Shown: positions 24,970 to 35,659 of the stretch, piece after piece
Layout: each line of letters starts with the position of its first letter
Position numbering within the stretch: position 1 is the first letter of the stretch
DNA from: Thermus scotoductus DSM 8553
GTDB taxonomy: Bacteria > Deinococcota > Deinococci > Deinococcales > Thermaceae
Direction of reading: 5' to 3'
DNA: 53,682 bases
Assembly (NCBI RefSeq): GCF_000381045.1
Contig: NZ_KB905738.1
Location: 1 to 53,682, forward strand
Translations under genes and position numbers: made by a program
Notes under the pieces: model-generated
The model's input: only the letters and a program-made list of their open reading frames with translations
The model's database searches: none
What the model was told of the DNA's origin: nothing

Positions 24970-25976
24970 CTGAGCCTCCAGGTGAGGTAAAGGGCCAAGG
25001 CGGCGAAGAAGGCGTTGGGGAGGAAGGCCAGGAGGGGGTTCACGTCGTAGCGGGCGAGCTGGGCGCTCAGGGTCCAGAGCACGTAGTAGCCGAAGATGAG
25101 GAGGACGATGCTGAGGAAGGCCCAGGCGGCCTCCCGGAAGGAAAGCCCCAAGGCAGCTGCCACCAAGCCCAGGAAGAAGCCCCCGAGGGCATCCGAAAGC
25201 CGGCGGTACAGGGCGAAGCGGGCACTGGGCTCCACCTGGCTCCTTTCCCAAAGCTCCCGCAGGGTGGTGGAGTCGTAGGGATCGCGGGAGCCCAGGCTTT
25301 CCTTGGGGCGGAACTGGGTGGGGAAGGGAAGGGTGCCGGCAAAGGGCTTAGGCTTTCCTCCCTCCAGGACGTACCCTCGGAAGTGCCACCCCTCCTTGTC
25401 CCAGACTCCTTCCTGGCCGCTATAGATCCGGCCCCTTTCGTCCACCACCCGGATGCCGTAGAGGCGGTTTTGCCCCACCTCGGGCCGTACCTCCTCCGCG
25501 TAGTAGACCCCAAGGCCCTCCGCGGCGTAAAGCTGCTTGCGCAACACCCCGCTTAGGCCTCCTTCCCCGTAGAGGAGCCGGGCCAGGTGCTGGTCGTAGG
25601 CCTCGAGGGCCCGGGGGCGAAGCTCGGCCAGGTTGACGAGGTTGAAGAGGCTAACCAGAAGGGCCAGAAGCGCCAGGGGTTTCAAAAGGGCCCAGGGGGG
25701 TACGCCTGCGGCGTAAGCGGCCTTCAGCTCCGATTGGCGGATGAGGCGGGCAAGACCCACCAAGATGGCGAAGACCAGGCCCAGGGGAAGGGCCAGGCTC
25801 AGGGTCCAGGGCAGGCGGTAGAGGATGAGCTTTAGGATGGCCTCCACGCCGGCTCCCCGGCTTAGGAGCACCCCGGAGAGGCTGGAGAGGAGGTCAAAGG
25901 TGAGGAGGGCCGCGAAAAGCAGGACCCCCACCAGGTAGGGGATCAGGACCTCCTTGAGGACATACCGGCCCAGCAC
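24966..25976 (-). CDS. lptF: LptF/LptG family permease (first gene of the operon)
   Basis: A 336-residue paralogue of the next gene with the same plan: 'LGRYVLKEVLIPYLVGVLLFAALLTFDLL', a periplasmic jellyroll (about 130-240) and C-terminal helices ('AFLSIVLLIFGYYVLWTLSAQ'). The two permeases should form the heterodimer of an Lpt-type exporter. It uses a GTG start with TATACT seven bases upstream, which marks the beginning of the lptF-lptG-lptD-lipoprotein operon. Which of the two is truly F or G cannot be settled by eye. Confidence 0.92.
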   Translation of the reverse strand: MLGRYVLKEVLIPYLVGVLLFAALLTFDLLSSLSGVLLSRGAGVEAILKLILYRLPWTLSLALPLGLVFAILVGLARLIRQSELKAAYAAGVPPWALLKPLALLALLVSLFNLVNLAELRPRALEAYDQHLARLLYGEGGLSGVLRKQLYAAEGLGVYYAEEVRPEVGQNRLYGIRVVDERGRIYSGQEGVWDKEGWHFRGYVLEGGKPKPFAGTLPFPTQFRPKESLGSRDPYDSTTLRELWERSQVEPSARFALYRRLSDALGGFFLGLVAAALGLSFREAAWAFLSIVLLIFGYYVLWTLSAQLARYDVNPLLAFLPNAFFAALALYLTWRLR

Positions 25977-25983
25977 CAGGCCG

Positions 25984-25989
25984 AGTATA
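25984..25989 (-). promoter_or_regulatory. -10 element of the lpt-like operon
   Basis: Minus-strand TATACT, seven bases upstream of the GTG at 25976; predicts leaderless translation of lptF. Confidence 0.5.
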
Positions 25990-26027
25990 CGGGGCCAGGA
26001 TGAGAAACAAGCGCAGGAGGCGGGAGC

Positions 26028-26462
26028 TCAGTGGGCGATCACGTGGATCACGGGCAGGCCGAAGCGCTCCGCCTGGCTGTGCACGTCCAGGCGGAGCCAG
26101 CGGGAAAGCCCCGGGGGCAGGGTGGCCAGGACGATGGCCTGGTACTCCCCGGGATGGGCCATGAGCTCCTCCTCCAGGGCCAGGATGGGGGAGACATCCC
26201 CGGGCTTGGCCTCCTCTATGGCGATTCCTTGGGCCTCGAGGGCCGCCTTGGCGGCCTCCGCCTCCTCCTTGGCCCGCCTTTGGATCTCGCCTTCCTCGTA
26301 GACCCAGCCCGCCGGGGGGACGGCGGGTACCAGAAGGACAAAGCGGGACTCCCTAGCCAACCTAGCCCCTTCGGGGCCCTTGTCCACGGGGTCTTGGCTC
26401 CGAAGCTCGGCCAGCTCGGGGCTTTTGGCCGTGCGATGGGCCACCACCAGATACCGGGCCAT
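26028..26462 (-). CDS. USP-like alpha/beta protein of unknown function
   Basis: A 144-residue soluble protein. It begins 'MARYLVVAHRTAKSPEL' and has alternating strands and helices ending 'SQAERFGLPVIHVIAH', the pattern of universal-stress-like Rossmann proteins. The central helix is Ala/Glu/Lys-rich ('IQRRAKEEAEAAKAALEAQ'). The ATP-binding G-x2-G-x9-G(S/T) motif of true UspA proteins is not visible. A strong Shine-Dalgarno AAAGGAGGT precedes the ATG. The identity is uncertain. Confidence 0.65.
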   Translation of the reverse strand: MARYLVVAHRTAKSPELAELRSQDPVDKGPEGARLARESRFVLLVPAVPPAGWVYEEGEIQRRAKEEAEAAKAALEAQGIAIEEAKPGDVSPILALEEELMAHPGEYQAIVLATLPPGLSRWLRLDVHSQAERFGLPVIHVIAH

Positions 26463-26670
26463 GGCCTTTACCTCCTTTGCCTTGCCTCGAGGTTAGCCCC
26501 AGTTTTCGGGGAGGGCCGGGAGCGAGGTTACATTGTCCTGGCCTGTGCCCTAATACGGATTCCTTCCAGGGGAACTCCAAAGGCTCCCTAGACTCCCTGG
26601 CCTTGGGGTCATGAGGAAGGGTGATTGGGGGTCTTCTGCCCTGTTGGGGACGGGTTTTGCTGCATACCCC
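26463..26670. other. Gene-free region upstream of the solitary CRISPR repeat
   Basis: No convincing coding frame was found. It contains the leader of the USP-like gene on the minus strand and then about 150 bases that would lie upstream of the small RNA promoter on the plus strand, the place where a CRISPR leader would be. No second copy of the repeat is present here. Confidence 0.5.
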
Positions 26671-26698
26671 TTTACATACCGGTAAGCCGTGGTATAAT
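26671..26698 (+). promoter_or_regulatory. Promoter of the CRISPR-repeat small RNA
   Basis: TTTACA (26671-26676), 16-base spacer, perfect TATAAT (26693-26698). It is one of the best promoter matches in the window. No protein-coding gene starts downstream on this strand. The spacer contains the palindrome TACCGGTA (26677-26684), a possible operator. A second -10-like TAGAAT is at 26711-26716. Confidence 0.7.
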
Positions 26699-26720
26699 AA
26701 AGCAGTAGGCTAGAATAGAG

Positions 26721-26749
26721 GTAGTCCCCACACGCGTGGGGATGGCCCG
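26721..26749 (+). CRISPR. Solitary CRISPR repeat unit (type I-E-like)
   Basis: The 29 bases begin GTAGTCCCCAC and end GATGGCCCG, with the hairpin CCCCAC-ACGC-GTGGGG at 26726-26741. From memory, Thermus type I-E repeats have the form GTAGTCCCCACGCGTGTGG followed by GGATGGACC; this copy differs in the loop and one base near the 3' end. The bases after the stem (AUGGCCCG) correspond to the 8 nt 5' handle left by Cas6e. Only one copy exists in the window and no cas gene is near, so this is either an emptied array, an isolated leader-repeat or a repurposed repeat. Confidence 0.75.
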
Positions 26750-26761
26750 TCAGAGGAAGAA

Positions 26762-26788
26762 GCCGCCTGCGGGCGGCGGTTTTGTTTT
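26762..26788. terminator. Intrinsic terminator after the repeat RNA, shared with the adh gene end
   Basis: GCCGCC (26762-26767), loop TGCG, GGCGGC (26772-26777), then GG and TTTTGTTTT (26780-26788) on the plus strand. On the minus strand the same stem is followed by TTCTTCCTCT, so it may also end adh transcripts. The plus-strand T-tract overlaps the adh stop codon (26787-26789). Confidence 0.8.
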
Positions 26789-27821
26789 AGGGCACCAGGG
26801 CCACCTTGGTGGCCTGCCGCTCGTGGAAGAGGCGGTAGCCCTCAGGGGCTTCCTCGAGGGGCAGGCGGTGGCTGAACACCCAGCTGCCCTTAAGCCTTCC
26901 CGCCCGTTGCAGGGCCAGAACCTCCTCGATCCAGCGGGGGATGTTGGCCAAGGTGCTTTTCAAGGTGATGCCCCGGCTGAAAGCGGCCAGCCAAGGGTAT
27001 TCCAGCTCCTCGGCGGTGGGCACCCCGAGGCTGGACACGATGCCCCCGGGCCCCGCCAGGCGGAGGGCCAGCTTCAAGGCCTCCCCATCCCCGCCCACCG
27101 CCTCCACCACCAGATCCACCCCCAAGCCCTGGGTTTCCTTGCGCACCCGGGCCACGGGGTCTTCCGCCTTGGGGTTGACGGGCAGGCTTCCCAGGGCCGC
27201 GGCCTTTTCCAGGCGGGTTTCCTCCGGGTCTATGGCGTAGACTTGTCCAGCGCCCAGAGCATGGGCCACCATCTGGGCCATGAGGCCCACGGGCCCCGAG
27301 CCCACCACCGCCACGCTCATCCCAGGAGAGAGGAAGGGCCTTACGCCCCCGTAGGCGGTGGTGAGGATATCCCCCGCCAGGATGGCTTCCTCCGCGGGCA
27401 GGCCCCCGATGGCAAAAAGGCTTTGCCGGGCGAAGGGAACCCGAACCCTTTCCGCCTGGGCTCCCTGGAGGTTGCCCAGGGCCAAGCCGAAGCCAAAGAC
27501 CCCTCCTTTCAGGCAGGCGAAGTACTGCCCCTTACGGCAGGCCGGGCAGTCCCCGCAGGCCACCTGGAAGCTCCCCACCACCCTTTCCCCTAGGGGGAAG
27601 GGGACCAGGGGGCCCTTTTCCACAATCCGCCCCACGAACTCATGGCCCAAGACAGTGCCCGGCAGCACCCCGGCGATCTTGCCGTGGTAGATGTGCAGGT
27701 CCGAGCCACAGATGGCGGCCAGTTCCACTTGGACGATGGCGTCGGTTTCCGCCTCCAGCTTGGGCTCCGGCACCTCTTCCACCGCCACCTGGAAGGGCCC
27801 GTGGTAGACGAGGGCTTTCAT
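26787..27821 (-). CDS. Zinc-dependent alcohol dehydrogenase (MDR family)
   Basis: A 344-residue medium-chain dehydrogenase. Catalytic zinc residues are in 'AAICGSDLHIYHG' and 'GHEFVG'; the structural zinc site is the four-Cys lobe 'CGDCPACRKGQYFAC'. The NAD-binding motif is 'VAVVGSGPVGLMA', followed by 'YAIDPEE', where the Asp favours NAD. The substrate could be an alcohol, threonine-like or polyol. ATG 27821 is chosen because it overlaps the stop of the SCP2-like gene (ATGA); the longer upstream frame is Gly/Arg-rich noise. Its 3' end meets the terminator of the small RNA. Confidence 0.9.
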   Translation of the reverse strand: MKALVYHGPFQVAVEEVPEPKLEAETDAIVQVELAAICGSDLHIYHGKIAGVLPGTVLGHEFVGRIVEKGPLVPFPLGERVVGSFQVACGDCPACRKGQYFACLKGGVFGFGLALGNLQGAQAERVRVPFARQSLFAIGGLPAEEAILAGDILTTAYGGVRPFLSPGMSVAVVGSGPVGLMAQMVAHALGAGQVYAIDPEETRLEKAAALGSLPVNPKAEDPVARVRKETQGLGVDLVVEAVGGDGEALKLALRLAGPGGIVSSLGVPTAEELEYPWLAAFSRGITLKSTLANIPRWIEEVLALQRAGRLKGSWVFSHRLPLEEAPEGYRLFHERQATKVALVP

Positions 27822-28210
27822 GCCACCTCCCGGGCTACCTTGACCAGCTCCTGGGCCGCCTGGGCGTAAGGGGCCAAGGCGGCGATGCTTCCCCTTTTCA
27901 GTTCCAAAAGGCCCCGCATTAAGGCGGTGAGGGGCTCGAGGCGGCCCTCCAACACCTCCTGCCAGGTGGCCAAGTCGGCCTCTATGACGAAGTCGGCCTC
28001 GGCCTCTCCCTCCACCACCTGCACCCCCCGGCACGCCCCGTGCCACAGGTCCAGCACCACAGCCGCTCCCTTGGGGAACCCCAGGGCGGGGTCAGGGCGC
28101 ACCGCCAGGGCCAGGCTTCCTTCCCAGGTGGCGGCGGCCTTCCTGTAGGCCTCGCTTTCGTTCAGCTTCCGGCAGTAGGCTTGGGCCCAAGCTTCCTGGA
28201 AAAGCTCCAT
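27818..28210 (-). CDS. SCP2 sterol-binding-like protein
   Basis: A 130-residue single-domain protein with the SCP2 pattern: 'LALAVRPDPALGFPKGAAVVLDLWHGACRGVQVV', 'ADFVIEADLATWQEVLEGRLEPLTALMRGLLELKRG'. Such domains bind lipids or acyl-CoA in a hydrophobic tunnel. It is the first gene of a two-gene operon with the alcohol dehydrogenase. The ATG is preceded by GGGGGGAAG, and TATACT lies 24 bases upstream, so this operon has a normal short leader. Confidence 0.83.
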   Translation of the reverse strand: MELFQEAWAQAYCRKLNESEAYRKAAATWEGSLALAVRPDPALGFPKGAAVVLDLWHGACRGVQVVEGEAEADFVIEADLATWQEVLEGRLEPLTALMRGLLELKRGSIAALAPYAQAAQELVKVAREVA

Positions 28211-28234
28211 GGCTTCCCCCCTTTGCTTAAACCG

Positions 28235-28240
28235 AGTATA
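28235..28240 (-). promoter_or_regulatory. -10 element of the SCP2-adh operon
   Basis: Minus-strand TATACT, 24 bases before the ATG at 28210, giving an untranslated leader of roughly 18 nt. Confidence 0.45.
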
Positions 28241-28273
28241 AACCTAGCCCCCAAACCTTGGGTAGGGGTTGTT

Positions 28274-30619
28274 TCAGGGAGTCTCCGGCCAGGCGTGTTT
28301 GGGGTAGCGGCGCATGAGTTCCCGGCGCACCTCGGGGTAGCGGTTTTCCCAGAAGCTTTTTAGGTCCTGGGTCACCTGGACTGGACGGCCCGCGGGGGAA
28401 AGGAGCTCCACCGCCACCGCTACCCGGCCTTCCAGCACCCTGGGGGTTTCCCGAAGGCCAAAGGCTTCCTGGATGCGCAGGGAAAGAAGGGGTGGGGCCC
28501 CTTCCCGGTAGGTGAGGCGCCTGCGCTTGCCCGAGGGCAGGGCTAGGCTTTCCGGCGCCAGCCTCTCCAGAAGCTCCCGCTTGTCCCCCAGGAGGCTTAA
28601 AAGGATCTCCTTCCAGGGCAGGGCCAGGAGGTCTTCCACCTTCCGCACCCCCTGGGTCCAGGGGAGGAGCCAGGAAAGATCGCGAAGCAAGGCTTGCTCC
28701 GAGAGTTCGGGCACCTCTATCCCGTGGGCTCGGAGGAAGGAGAGGCGCAGGAGGACCTGCCGGGCCTCCTCGGGGAGGGGTAGCTGGCCGTTTAAGGCCT
28801 CCTCGAGGTGCTTGGCCGTGGGGGGGCCTGGGTCCACCGCCACCCGTTCCAGCACCAGGGTACCGTAGCGCTGCTCCAGATAGCCCCGGAGCCTTCCTTC
28901 CTCCCATCCGGTCCAAAGGACCAGTTCGGCCCGCTTGAAGAGAGCCTCCTCGGCCAGGGGGGCGTAAAGAAGAACCCTTCCTCCCTGGGGGCCCAGGTCG
29001 GCCCAGGGGGCCACCAAGTAGGCGGGGCCGTCACCGGATAGCTGGATAAGGGGCCCGGAGGAGAGCTTGTACCGCTTTGGGGCTACCCGCTTGGCCACCC
29101 GGTCGGGATAGGCGGCCAGGAGGAGCTGGCCCACTTCTTCCGGAGCCGGAAGGCTTTGCTGGGGTTTTATCGTGCCAGGGGAGTTGCTCTCGGGAAAGAG
29201 CAGGCCAAAGCGTCCCCGCCAGAGGGCGGAAACCTGCTCGTGGGCCAAAAAGGCACCCCGCCTTTCCCTCCGGGCCTCGAGGAGGCCTTCTAAATGGAGC
29301 ATCAGGTCCGGCTCCCCCTCCAGGGGATTTCGCTCCTCCAGGAGGGCCAGGAGATCGGCGGCCAGGGGGAGAAGGCCCAGCCTTTCCGCTTCCAGCACCA
29401 TGCGGGCCAGGCGGGGGTGGGTGGGGAGGGAGAGGATCCGCCTTCCCAGGGGGCTTAGCCCATTCCCTTGGACCGCTCCCAGGAGTTCCAGGAGGTTCCA
29501 GGCGCTTTGCAAGGCCCCTCGGGGAGGCTTGGTGGGCAGGGGGAGGTCTTCCAGCTTCTCGCCCAGGGCCAGAGCCACCAGGAGGGCCCGGGAAAGGTCG
29601 GCCTCCAGGATCTCCGGCCTTTTGGGGGGAAAGGGGCCTTTGGGGTAAAGCCGGTAAACCCGCCCGGGTCCGGTGCGTCCGGCCCGGCCCGCCCGTTGCC
29701 TAGCGGATTCCTCGGGGATGCGCACCAGGGCCAGGCGGGTGAGGCCGGTTCTGGGGTCAAAGCGGGGTTTTCTGGCCAGGCCGGAGTCCACCACGGCACG
29801 CACCTGGGGAAGGGTGAGGCTGGTTTCCGCCACATCCGTGGCCAGGACGATCTTCCTGGGTCCAGGCCGGAGCAGGGCGGCCTGTTCCTGGAGGGGTAAC
29901 CCCCCGTGGAGGGGGAAGGCGGGAAGATCCGAAAGAAGCCTTTGCGTGCGCTCTATCTCCCCTTTCCCCGGAAGGAAGACCAGGACATCCCCTTCTCCCT
30001 CCAGAAAGGCCTTGCGGGCATAGCGGGCAGCCAGGGGTTCCAGCGGGCCTTCCCAGGGTCTTTCCAGGTGAAAGACCTCCACCGGGTGGCTTTCCCCCTC
30101 CACCTCGAGGACCCTTCCTGCTAAGGCGGCCAAGGCCTCGTCGGGGGTGGCGGAAAGCAAGGCGATCTTGAGGTCGGGCCTTAGGGTGGCCTGGACCCGA
30201 AGGAGTAGGGCTAGGGCCAGATCGCTCTCTAGATGGCGCTCGTGGGCCTCGTCCAGGAGTACCGCCGAAACCCCAGGAAGGTGGGGGCTTTCCAGGAGAT
30301 GACGGAGAAGCAGGCCCTCCGTCATCACCAAAAGGCGGGTTTCCTGGCTTTCCTTGCCCTCCAGCCGCACACGGTAGCCCACGGTTTTCCCCAGGGGCTC
30401 CCCCAGGTTTTCCGCAAGCCTGGCCGCCACGGCCCGGGCCGCCACCCGCCGGGGTTCAAAGAGGAGGATCCTGCCCGGCAAGGCCTTTAAGAGCCGGAGA
30501 GGGAAGAGGGTGCTCTTTCCGGCCCCAGGGTAGGCCTTCAGCAGAAGGCGGCCTTCCTGAAGGAGGAGGGCCGTGGCTTCCTCCAGCCAATCCCCGGGGT
30601 GGTCGGGCGGGTAGGGCAT
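28274..30619 (-). CDS. hrpB: ATP-dependent helicase HrpB (DEAH family)
   Basis: A 781-residue DEAH-box helicase. Walker A is 'YPGAGKST' (K35), Walker B 'LLDEAHERHLESD', motif III 'LLSATPD', motif VI 'SARQRAGRAGRTGPG'. The C-terminal half has the HrpB-specific region ('RLTYREGAPPLLSLRIQEAFGL', 'PAGRPVQVTQDLKSFWENRYPEVRREL'). The biological role of HrpB is poorly defined; RNA remodelling is presumed. It lies 48 bases after gyrB on the same strand and may be cotranscribed. Confidence 0.94.
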   Translation of the reverse strand: MPYPPDHPGDWLEEATALLLQEGRLLLKAYPGAGKSTLFPLRLLKALPGRILLFEPRRVAARAVAARLAENLGEPLGKTVGYRVRLEGKESQETRLLVMTEGLLLRHLLESPHLPGVSAVLLDEAHERHLESDLALALLLRVQATLRPDLKIALLSATPDEALAALAGRVLEVEGESHPVEVFHLERPWEGPLEPLAARYARKAFLEGEGDVLVFLPGKGEIERTQRLLSDLPAFPLHGGLPLQEQAALLRPGPRKIVLATDVAETSLTLPQVRAVVDSGLARKPRFDPRTGLTRLALVRIPEESARQRAGRAGRTGPGRVYRLYPKGPFPPKRPEILEADLSRALLVALALGEKLEDLPLPTKPPRGALQSAWNLLELLGAVQGNGLSPLGRRILSLPTHPRLARMVLEAERLGLLPLAADLLALLEERNPLEGEPDLMLHLEGLLEARRERRGAFLAHEQVSALWRGRFGLLFPESNSPGTIKPQQSLPAPEEVGQLLLAAYPDRVAKRVAPKRYKLSSGPLIQLSGDGPAYLVAPWADLGPQGGRVLLYAPLAEEALFKRAELVLWTGWEEGRLRGYLEQRYGTLVLERVAVDPGPPTAKHLEEALNGQLPLPEEARQVLLRLSFLRAHGIEVPELSEQALLRDLSWLLPWTQGVRKVEDLLALPWKEILLSLLGDKRELLERLAPESLALPSGKRRRLTYREGAPPLLSLRIQEAFGLRETPRVLEGRVAVAVELLSPAGRPVQVTQDLKSFWENRYPEVRRELMRRYPKHAWPETP

Positions 30620-30667
30620 GGAGCGGAATGGGTCTCGGCTAAGGAGCCAGGGACTCTTCCCTCATCG

Positions 30668-32614
<1,947 letters not shown>

Positions 32615-32654
32615 TTAAGGATGGGCCAAGAGGGCGCGTGTTCCCGGGGAGGAG

Positions 32655-32672
32655 ATTGGTAATATTACCAAT
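32655..32672. promoter_or_regulatory. Perfect 18 bp palindrome between gyrB and a membrane protein gene
   Basis: ATTGGTAATATTACCAAT is perfectly self-complementary and stands out as an AT-rich patch in GC-rich DNA. It is 80 bases upstream of the gyrB start and 74 bases upstream of the membrane protein start, in a 170 bp divergent region. The half-site ATTGGT/ACCAAT resembles operators of dimeric winged-helix or TetR-type repressors, but the regulator is unknown. Confidence 0.55.
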
Positions 32673-32733
32673 AATGTCCGGGATGCCCTCCGCTTTGGGG
32701 CCCCTACCCCAAATGAACCGCTTTGGGGTGCCT

Positions 32734-32739
32734 TATCAT
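32734..32739 (+). promoter_or_regulatory. -10 element of the membrane protein gene
   Basis: TATCAT, six bases before ATG 32746; supports that internal ATG rather than longer upstream starts. Confidence 0.45.
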
Positions 32740-32745
32740 GGCCCC

Positions 32746-34363
<1,618 letters not shown>

Positions 34364-35551
34364 TTATCGGAGTATACCGAGCCTACGCCCCACCCTCGCG
34401 TAGGCCTCGAGGGCCTTGTCCAGCATCTCCTTGGTGTGGGCGGCGGTGACGATGTTGCGGATTCGGGCTTTCCCCCTGGGCACCGTGGGAAAGCCAATGC
34501 CCACAGCGAAGACCCCTTCTTCCAGGAGGAGGCGGCTCGCTTCAAAGGCCAAGGGGGCCTCCCCGAAGAGTACCGGGGTGATGGGGGTCTGGCTTCCTAG
34601 GGTGTCGTAGCCCATGCGGGCAAGCTCCTGCTTGAAGTAGCGGGTGTTTTCCCAAAGCCTTTCCACCCGCTCGGGCTCCTTCTCGATGAGCTCTAAGGCA
34701 CCCAGCAAAGCCCCCACCACCGCCGGGGGGTGGCTGGTGGAGAAGAGGAAGGGCCGGGCCTTGTTGATGAGGAGGTCCTTGAGCTCTAACGCCCCGGCGG
34801 CATATCCCCCCACCACCGCCCAGGCCTTGGAGAGGGTGGCCACCTGGATCACGTCGGGGTCCTGGTGGAAGCCGAAGTGGTGCACCGTGCCCTTGCCCTT
34901 TTCCCCCAGGACGCCGGAGCCGTGGGCATCGTCCACGTAGACCACCGCCCCGTACTTCTTGGCCAAGGGCACGATGCGGTCCAAGGGGGCGATGTCCCCG
35001 TCCATGGAGAAGACCCCGTCGGTGACGATGAGTTTGAGGCCTTCGGTGTCGTGGGCCTTCAGGAGTTCCTCCAGGTGGGCCACGTCGGCGTGGCGAAAGA
35101 CCAAACGGGTGGCCTTGGTGAGGCGGAGGCCATCAATGATGCTGGCGTGGTTCAGCTCGTCGGAGAAGACCACGTCCCCCTCCTTGAGGAGGGCCCCCAG
35201 CACCCCCTGGTTGGCGGTGAAACCCGATTGCAGGACCAAGGCGCTTTCCGTGCCCTTGAAGCGGGCCAGGGCCTCCTCCAGTTCCAGATGGTAGGTGAAG
35301 GTGCCGGCGATGGTGCGCACGGCGCCGCTACCTGCCCCCCACCTTTCCAGGTACTGGCGGGCTTTCTCCTTCAGGTAGGGGTGGTTGGCGAAGCCGAGGT
35401 AGTTGTTGGAGGCGAGGTTCACCACCTCCCGTCCCTCCACCCGGGTTACGGGTTCCTGGGGAGCCTCGAGGACCCTGGGGCGGATATAGAGGCCCTCTTG
35501 CTTAAGCCGTTCCAGCTCTTCCTGCACGCGGGTCCTTAGGTCCAAGCCCAT
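34364..35551 (-). CDS. kbl: 2-Amino-3-ketobutyrate CoA ligase / 8-amino-7-oxononanoate synthase
   Basis: A 395-residue PLP enzyme of the alpha-oxoamine synthase family. It joins an amino acid with an acyl-CoA, either in threonine breakdown (Kbl) or biotin synthesis (BioF). The PLP lysine is K242 ('VATLSKAWAVVGGY'); other family motifs are 'LASNNYLGFANHP', 'GSGAVRTIAGTF', 'NHASIIDGLRL' and 'VDDAHGSGVLGEKGKG'. The sequence fits Kbl and BioF about equally, and in Thermus the two labels are often combined. No threonine dehydrogenase or bio gene is adjacent. A TAGATA lies five bases before the ATG. Confidence 0.92.
   Translation of the reverse strand: MGLDLRTRVQEELERLKQEGLYIRPRVLEAPQEPVTRVEGREVVNLASNNYLGFANHPYLKEKARQYLERWGAGSGAVRTIAGTFTYHLELEEALARFKGTESALVLQSGFTANQGVLGALLKEGDVVFSDELNHASIIDGLRLTKATRLVFRHADVAHLEELLKAHDTEGLKLIVTDGVFSMDGDIAPLDRIVPLAKKYGAVVYVDDAHGSGVLGEKGKGTVHHFGFHQDPDVIQVATLSKAWAVVGGYAAGALELKDLLINKARPFLFSTSHPPAVVGALLGALELIEKEPERVERLWENTRYFKQELARMGYDTLGSQTPITPVLFGEAPLAFEASRLLLEEGVFAVGIGFPTVPRGKARIRNIVTAAHTKEMLDKALEAYARVGRRLGILR
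34371..34376 (-). promoter_or_regulatory. -10 element of the methyltransferase, inside the end of kbl
   Basis: Minus-strand TATACT lies in the last codons of kbl (GGT-ATA-CTC); the methyltransferase ATG 34363 follows after seven bases that include the kbl stop. Confidence 0.5.
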
Positions 35552-35556
35552 GGTCC

Positions 35557-35562
35557 TATCTA
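35557..35562 (-). promoter_or_regulatory. -10 element of kbl
   Basis: Minus-strand TAGATA (or the overlapping TTAGAT) five to six bases before the ATG at 35551. Confidence 0.45.
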
Positions 35563-35659
35563 ACCCCCTCGGCTTCCCCTTGTCCAGGGGCGCGTGTTCA
35601 CCCCCTTACCATCTTCTGACCGGTGTGGTCTACCCTAAGAAGGGGGTGGTAGCGTTTCC

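Larger units (their letters stand above)
26705..26788 (+). ncRNA. Predicted small RNA containing one type I-E-like CRISPR repeat
   Basis: A transcript starting about seven bases after the TATAAT and ending at the U-tract would be about 84 nt. It would hold a 16 nt lead-in, one complete CRISPR-like repeat (26721-26749), 12 nt of single-stranded sequence and a terminator hairpin. No start codon with a plausible reading frame accounts for it. Promoter and terminator on the same strand, with no gene between, make a dedicated small RNA the simplest reading. If Cas6e recognises the repeat, the product would be an 8 nt handle (AUGGCCCG) followed by a 3' part dominated by the terminator hairpin. Confidence 0.6.

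Noticed and set aside
24970-25251. N-terminal extension of lptG
   Set aside because: It lies within lptF in another frame and lacks membrane-helix character; ATG 24969 overlaps the lptF stop.
20418-25976. Claiming lipopolysaccharide as the exported cargo of the lpt-like operon
   Set aside because: No lipid A synthesis gene is visible and Thermus is not known to make LPS; only the transport-like architecture is supported.
26721-26749. Calling the solitary repeat a functional CRISPR array
   Set aside because: An array needs at least two repeats with a spacer. Only one repeat is present, so it is described as a solitary unit.
27822-28046. N-terminal extension of the alcohol dehydrogenase
   Set aside because: It lies inside the SCP2-like gene and is Gly/Arg-rich; MDR enzymes start at 'MKALVY'.
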